From an uncultured Campylobacter sp. (GTDB lineage Bacteria > Campylobacterota > Campylobacteria > Campylobacterales > Campylobacteraceae): DNA of 44,306 nt. The position numbers and the translations under genes were made by a program. The notes beneath the pieces are model-generated. The model was not told where the DNA came from. It did not search any database and saw nothing but the letters and a program-made list of their open reading frames with translations. Positions within the stretch are counted from its first letter, which is position 1. Each line of letters begins with the position of its first letter. Shown piece after piece: positions 39,910 to 44,306 of the stretch. The stretch covers positions 1 through 44,306 of the forward strand of contig NZ_CAKZTI010000047.1 of the NCBI RefSeq assembly GCF_937921625.1, given 5' to 3'.

Positions 39910-40627
39910 TTAACTACTCCGCGCGATAAATTCGCTAAAAGAGATCTCCCGCGCGTAAAATTTAATTCCGAGCGAGGCGAGTTTGTCTTGCAGCGGTAGC
40001 GCCAGCTCCTCTATGCCGCTAAATACGCAAAGCGGCAGGTTTTGCGTCCTCTCTTTAGTCGCCGTAAAGTTCTCGTCTTCAAAAAATTTCTTTAAAAATA
40101 CGAGCGTTTTTACCTGATCCGCGCCCAAGTCCAGGGTAAAAACGCTGAAATATTTATATTTGGGTTCCTCGCACGCTTCATCTTTCCGCGCGTAGTCGTC
40201 CGCTAGCTCGCGGTAAAATTCGTTGTTTAAATCAGTAAGCGGCGCGATCGCTTCAAGCGAGCAAGGCGCCTTAAGCGCGACAAGTGCGGTTAAAATTTCT
40301 TCAAATTTAACGATGTCGTCCGCGACCTTTATCGGCTCTCAAGAGCTAGCGCCGTGATAGGCAAAATACACGGGCGAGGCGTCCCCCAGGGCAAAATCTA
40401 CGAAAAACGGATCATCCATGCCGTTACGCGCGATGACCTGCCAGCTCTTGCGCCACTGCCCTGGTGCATCCGTCTGCTAGCTCCTCGCCAGTTTTGCGGC
40501 TAGCGAGCCTATATCCCTCTTGAAAACTCTCAAACTCGCCCCCCTCGGGGTAGAAAAAAGGTAGTAAAATGCACTCTGAAACGATACGTTTGCGGATAAA
40601 ATTTTGGATCAAATTCGGGATTTGCAC
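39910..40627 (-). pseudogene. Broken SMI1/KNR4 (SUKH)-like gene
   Basis: A frame from GTG 40627 reads IPNLIQNFIRKR, LPFFYPEGGEFESFQEGYRLASRKTGEELADG and then loses sense near 40440. In the next frame coding resumes: QWRKSWQVIARNGMDDPFFVDF, SPVYFAYHGASS, then TGA (40339-40341) where the family usually has Trp, followed by EPIKVADDIVKFEEIL and a long open stretch to the stop at 39910. One frameshift and one nonsense codon therefore break a protein of about 238 residues. The middle part fits SMI1/KNR4 (SUKH) proteins, many of which are immunity proteins for polymorphic toxins. Family call is inference; disruption is visible. Confidence 0.75.
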
Positions 40628-41056
40628 GGCGCGGCCTTTGGGTTAAATTTGAGCAAATTTTAGCAGAGTTTTTAACCTGCGCAAAATTTACATTCAAATT
40701 TGACGAACACGAAAGAAGTAAATTACGCTCAAATTTCACCAAATTTGAGCACAAAAAGACAAACGGAAGTATCGCGAGATGATTTTGAGAGTTGTGCAGA
40801 AATTTTAAGTCAAGGCTAGAAAGTAGTCTGCCGCAGTCCAAAATTTTCAAACTCATTTAAAGACGCTCGCGAGACGATGCGCCGCCAAAAAGACAAGCGG
40901 AAGTATTTTACAGAAACATTTTGCTTTGCAAAAACGCTACGCTTGTTTTGAGATGATTTTTGTGGTTGCGACGTAAAATTTCGGCGTAGATAGAACGTAT
41001 AGTTCATCGAGCCGAAATTTTACTAGCTCCGCAAAAAGCACTCACGAGACAACGCG
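40628..41056. other. Gap carrying an imperfect direct repeat
   Basis: No gene is supported. The right two thirds consist of two related units (40753-40882 and 40887-41056). The left part is AT-rich. Confidence 0.55.
40753..41056. repeat. Two copies of a ~130-170-bp imperfect repeat
   Basis: Unit A (40753-40882) and unit B (40887-41056) share the opening AAAAAGACAARCGGAAGTAT, an internal GAGATGATTTT with GTTG shortly after, an AAATTT-containing middle, and an ending CTCRCGAGAC followed by GCGC. B is about 40 bases longer because of an insertion after the opening. B ends directly before the stop codon of the second reductase gene. Confidence 0.7.
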
Positions 41057-43504
41057 CTACAAAGATTGCAAGATTTTAGGTTTACTAAACGCCTGTATCG
41101 GCTTAATCTCTCCCTTAAATTTCTCGATTTGGGCAAGCACGGTGTGAGCCGAGTTGCTTTGCGCGAGACTTGACGTGCCTTTATCGAACGTAAGCACGTT
41201 TACGCAGCCGTGCTGGCAGAGGCTCTTCTCGCCCCAAACCTCTGGATCGTACCATGCGCCCTCGCAGATCGCTGCGACGCGCTCGGGCACGATGTCGGTA
41301 ACGAGTACGCCTGCCAAAATTTCGCCGCGGTCGTTGAAAACGCGCACGATATCGCCGTTCGCAAGCCCGCGCGCTTCGGCGTCTTTTGGATTTATCAGCA
41401 CCGGCTCTCTGCCGCCAACCTCGGCAAAATTTCTGATGATCGAGTTGTTTAGCTGGCTGTGCAGGCGGTAGCGAGAGTGCGGGCTTACGACGTGAATCGG
41501 ATACTTCGCCGTCTTTTTCGCATCGCCTAGCCACTCCTTAGGCTCGATCCAAGTAGGCATCGGCGGGCAGTCGGCATAGCCCATCTTAGCGATTACCGGC
41601 GAGTAGAGCTCAATCTTGCCAGACGGCGTACCGAGGCGGTTTTTGGCGGGATTTTCGCGGAATGCCGCAAGGCGCGTATATAGCGCGCTGCTCTCGTCGT
41701 CCTTTTCAAAGCGCACGAAGCCTTTGTCGTAAAATTCCTCAAAACTAGGCATCGTTATATTTAGGCCTTTGGCTTGCTCTACGGCATCGGCGTAGAATTC
41801 CTTCATCCAGCCTAGCTCGTCCTTGCCCTCACTAAAGACCTCGCCGTATCCCCAACGCTTGCAGATCTGCTCGCATATCCAAAAGTCGCTCTTGCTCTCG
41901 CCCATCGGCTCGATTGCAGGCCTGTAAGCGACTATATATTCGCCCGTAGCGCCAGTTTGGTTGATGTCGTTGCGCTCGACCTCGATCGCGACGGGAAGTA
42001 CGATGTCGCTAAGCTTCGCCGTGCTCGTCCAGTAAGGCTCGGCGGTGATAACGGTATCAAATTTACGCCACTGCCTCACAATATTATTCACGTCTTGATG
42101 GCGCGTAAACATCGATCCGCACGCCATATATGCGACTCTCATATGCGGCAGCTTGATCTTGGTGCCGTCATAATCGATCTGCTTGCCCGGATGCTCCAGC
42201 GCCTCTATGCTGCGAGAGGACGGGATGGTGATGTTTTTCGCGCTTTTCCAAGGCGCAGAGCCAGTGTTTTCGTATTTCTCATCTATGCGCGTGCTAAGTC
42301 CCTTTAAAATCGGAGCCACCTTATTCGTAGCGCCCGCAGAGCCGTAGCCCAGGCTAAATTCAAAGCCGAGACCCTCCTTGCCGATATACCCCAGCATCGC
42401 ATTAAGCGCCACTAGCGCCCAGAAAGGCTGCTCGCCGTGATCTGCGCGCTGCAAACCGCGACCGATTAGGATCGTGCTCGGCTCCTTTGCAAGCGCTGTA
42501 GCAAATTTCGCAATAGCATCCTCGCTAAGCCCGCAAATTTTGCTTGCCCAAGCTGCATCCTTTACGATTTTATCGCTCTCGCCTAAAAAATACGCTTTAA
42601 ATTTATTAAATCCGACGGTGTATTTTTTGATAAATTCCTCATCATAAAGCTTGTTTTCATAAAGATAGTGGCACATACCAAGCATCATTGCTACATCAGT
42701 GTTTGGACGAACGATGATGGCTTCAGAGCCAAGGTATCTTGTGGTATCGTTTTTAAAGACGCAAACGCTATAAGTTTTAATACCAGCATCTTTTATCTTT
42801 TTAATGCCAAGATAACCATCATGTGTTGGTGGCTGCCATGAAATTTGACCAGTTACAAGCGGGTCAGTACCCCAAAATACGATGTTCTTAGCATTTTTAA
42901 CCATAGCTTCCCATTTTGTAGGAGCGTCATAAACTGCACTATTTCCAAGGACGTGAGGCATGATGACAAGCCCAGCTCCCGTTGAGTAGTCGCCACTCTC
43001 TTCAACATATCCACCAAGCACTTTTAGCATCCTGTGACCAACGGTTCTACCCCAGCTGATCTTACCACTGCCGCCCCACCAGTAGCATTCGCCGTAAATG
43101 CTTTCAGGGCCATATTTGTCAAAATTTTCTTTTAGGGCTTTTGCAGCAAGGTCAAGTGCCGTATCCCAGCTAACACGTACAAATTCTTCCTTGCCACGAA
43201 GCTCACTTTTTGCTGCGCCTTTTGCCTTTAGGTAGCTTTTTCTTACGTACGGATAGAGTACGCGACTTTCATTTTGGATGAGGTCTGGCAAGCTGTTATT
43301 CATTGTATTTGGGAATTTATCGCCGTCAAATGGATCAACGGAGACGATTTGATTTGAGTTGGTATTTGCCCAAAATAGCCCAAATCTATTTGCGCCAAAG
43401 GTTTTCTTTTGGTCAAAAATGGTCTTAGTCACACCCTCTATCTTGTTTGCCTGCGCTGCTGTGGCTGCAAGTGCAGAAAATTTTATAAAATCTCGTCTTT
43501 TCAT
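41057..43504 (-). CDS. Second TMAO/DMSO-reductase-family molybdoenzyme, mosaic base composition
   Basis: 815 residues. Tat signal MKRRDFIKFSALAATAAQA (RRDFIK). The serine molybdenum ligand is Ser174 in GDYSTGA. PNTDVAMMLGMCHYLYENKLYDEEFI, GRGLQRADHGEQPFWALVALNAMLGYIG, SPHSRYRLHSQLNNS and LAQSNSAHTVLAQIE align with the first reductase of this window, so they are paralogues. The active-site loop differs: ECYWWGGSG (139-147) instead of GSYGWQSTG, suggesting another substrate. About residues 1-300 (42600-43504) are encoded by DNA near 40% G+C, while the rest is about 50-65%. GGGAGAAAAT precedes the ATG. It pairs with the cytochrome gene 21 bases upstream. Confidence 0.9.
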   Translation of the reverse strand: MKRRDFIKFSALAATAAQANKIEGVTKTIFDQKKTFGANRFGLFWANTNSNQIVSVDPFDGDKFPNTMNNSLPDLIQNESRVLYPYVRKSYLKAKGAAKSELRGKEEFVRVSWDTALDLAAKALKENFDKYGPESIYGECYWWGGSGKISWGRTVGHRMLKVLGGYVEESGDYSTGAGLVIMPHVLGNSAVYDAPTKWEAMVKNAKNIVFWGTDPLVTGQISWQPPTHDGYLGIKKIKDAGIKTYSVCVFKNDTTRYLGSEAIIVRPNTDVAMMLGMCHYLYENKLYDEEFIKKYTVGFNKFKAYFLGESDKIVKDAAWASKICGLSEDAIAKFATALAKEPSTILIGRGLQRADHGEQPFWALVALNAMLGYIGKEGLGFEFSLGYGSAGATNKVAPILKGLSTRIDEKYENTGSAPWKSAKNITIPSSRSIEALEHPGKQIDYDGTKIKLPHMRVAYMACGSMFTRHQDVNNIVRQWRKFDTVITAEPYWTSTAKLSDIVLPVAIEVERNDINQTGATGEYIVAYRPAIEPMGESKSDFWICEQICKRWGYGEVFSEGKDELGWMKEFYADAVEQAKGLNITMPSFEEFYDKGFVRFEKDDESSALYTRLAAFRENPAKNRLGTPSGKIELYSPVIAKMGYADCPPMPTWIEPKEWLGDAKKTAKYPIHVVSPHSRYRLHSQLNNSIIRNFAEVGGREPVLINPKDAEARGLANGDIVRVFNDRGEILAGVLVTDIVPERVAAICEGAWYDPEVWGEKSLCQHGCVNVLTFDKGTSSLAQSNSAHTVLAQIEKFKGEIKPIQAFSKPKILQSL

Positions 43505-43525
43505 ATTTTCTCCCTTATGAAAAAT

Positions 43526-44095
43526 TTATTTTACTTTTTTGGCATTGTGTTGTAAGTATTTGAGCACTAAATTTAGGTCAGTTTCGTCTAGTGCTACAAA
43601 TTTTGCATCGACCATTCCAGCTAAATTTGCTGGCCACTGAGCCGCTGTAAAGCTATTTGGCTCATGAAGTCTATGACATGCGGAACAAGTCTCTTCGTAA
43701 ATTTGTTGTGCTTTTACGTAAAGCTTTTTTGTATCGCCACCAAGTGCATCATTTGGCACTTCGTAAACACCCTCTGCTTGGTACCATACTTCGCCGTAGT
43801 CATCTTCAAGATCTTTTACTTTTTTGAAATTTGCCTCACTCTCGTCATTAAAAGCTACAAAGATTTCTGGATCTTCTATACTTCTTTGAAGTTGGGCTAA
43901 GTAATTTGCCGAAACTACGCCACTAACCTTGATCTTGCTCGTTTTATCGCCTTTTTCGACGACTTCAACTGGTGTTAAAACCTCGATCTTTCCGATCATC
44001 TTGCCATCTAGCGTTATATTGGTATCTTTTGCGATGACATCGGCGCTAAAAGCAAGACTACATGCTAAGACAGGGGCTAAAAATAGCATTTTCAT
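43526..44095 (-). CDS. Monohaem cytochrome c partner of the second reductase
   Basis: 189 residues: Sec signal MKMLFLAPVLACSLAFSA, a beta-rich domain, and one haem motif CSACH in EETCSACHRLHEPNSF, with the C-terminal helix LNLVLKYLQHNAKKVK. It parallels the cytochrome at 34057-34665 and should feed electrons to the adjacent reductase. Its G+C is near 40%, matching the first part of the reductase gene and unlike the rest of the window. AAGGATTGCAAC precedes the ATG. Confidence 0.88.
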   Translation of the reverse strand: MKMLFLAPVLACSLAFSADVIAKDTNITLDGKMIGKIEVLTPVEVVEKGDKTSKIKVSGVVSANYLAQLQRSIEDPEIFVAFNDESEANFKKVKDLEDDYGEVWYQAEGVYEVPNDALGGDTKKLYVKAQQIYEETCSACHRLHEPNSFTAAQWPANLAGMVDAKFVALDETDLNLVLKYLQHNAKKVK

Positions 44096-44128
44096 GTTGC
44101 AATCCTTAAAAATAAAATTTAAAAAAAT

Positions 44129-44134
44129 CTTATA
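44129..44134 (-). promoter_or_regulatory. Possible -10 box of the second reductase operon
   Basis: On the minus strand TATAAG within GGTTATAAGAT, about 35 bases upstream of the cytochrome ATG in very AT-rich DNA. The match is imperfect. The rest of 44135-44306 is AT-rich with no gene visible. Confidence 0.35.
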
Positions 44135-44306
44135 ACCTAATGGCTTAAAATTACATTGTTATATTTAGCTTTATTTAAGAAAGTTAATATTCATTTTTAT
44201 TAAAAATAAGATTTGGCAGAAAATTTATCAATGAGTTTTATCGATTGTTTTGATGGCTAAAAATACAAGCAAACACAAGCTCTGTAAAAATTTTACTTTT
44301 GAGTCT

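Overview
This window is chromosomal DNA from an epsilonproteobacterium, most likely an oral-type Campylobacter with fairly high G+C (C. gracilis-like; species is inference). The reasons are the RNase J-ksgA, nucleosidase-like-rlmN, RluA-purB and moaC-DUF493 neighbourhoods, a CjaA-type cysteine-binding lipoprotein, two monohaem cytochrome c / S- or N-oxide reductase pairs, and sigma70 -10 boxes of the form GCTAWAAT with no obvious -35. No rRNA, tRNA, CRISPR array, prophage or insertion sequence is visible.

Layout. 1-4700: RNase J (partial) and ksgA on the minus strand, diverging from hisF, then a nucleoside-phosphorylase-like gene and rlmN. 4759-5580: a broken DUF6985-like gene. 6246-9041: an RluA-type pseudouridine synthase with a large insertion, divergent from purB. 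9843-10472: an outer-membrane barrel gene whose promoter carries a G8 tract. 10988-15557: a dicarboxylate/sulfate-type Na+ symporter and a complete cysteine-type ABC transporter (two permeases, ATPase, cjaA). 16148-17533: a DUF3137 protein split by one in-frame TAG. 17731-19768: a coupled patB/malY-type lyase and DUF3737 pair. 20198-21603: a periplasmic His-tailed protein, divergent from a YegP/EF-hand pair. 22087-22161: a candidate small RNA, followed by moaC, a DUF493 gene and a long helical protein. 25299-30075: an M48 lipoprotein protease, a CNNM/CBS/CorC protein and an NSS transporter. 30200-30723: a RelB/YoeB toxin-antitoxin pair. 31544-35297: an operon of a DsbB/DsbI-like protein, cytochrome c and a TMAO/DMSO-reductase-family enzyme. 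36309-39634: hutX, a DUF805 gene, a TM2 protein and tpx. 39910-40627: a broken SMI1/KNR4-like gene. 41057-44095: a second reductase/cytochrome pair.

Respiration and redox biology stand out. Two paralogous periplasmic reductases with their own cytochromes lie about 7 kb apart. One is preceded by a DsbB-like membrane protein that has lost the first CxxC. The other is a base-composition mosaic: about its first 300 codons, its cytochrome and the upstream DNA are near 40% G+C, while the rest of the gene is 50-65%, as if a lower-G+C Campylobacter allele had recombined in.

A second theme is decay and word repetition. Long gene-poor gaps are filled with recurring AAAATTC/GAATTTT words. The same words appear inside coding insertions in hisF and the Asn/Gln/Ser-rich part of the TM2 gene. 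Two broken genes resemble families common among immunity proteins of polymorphic toxins.
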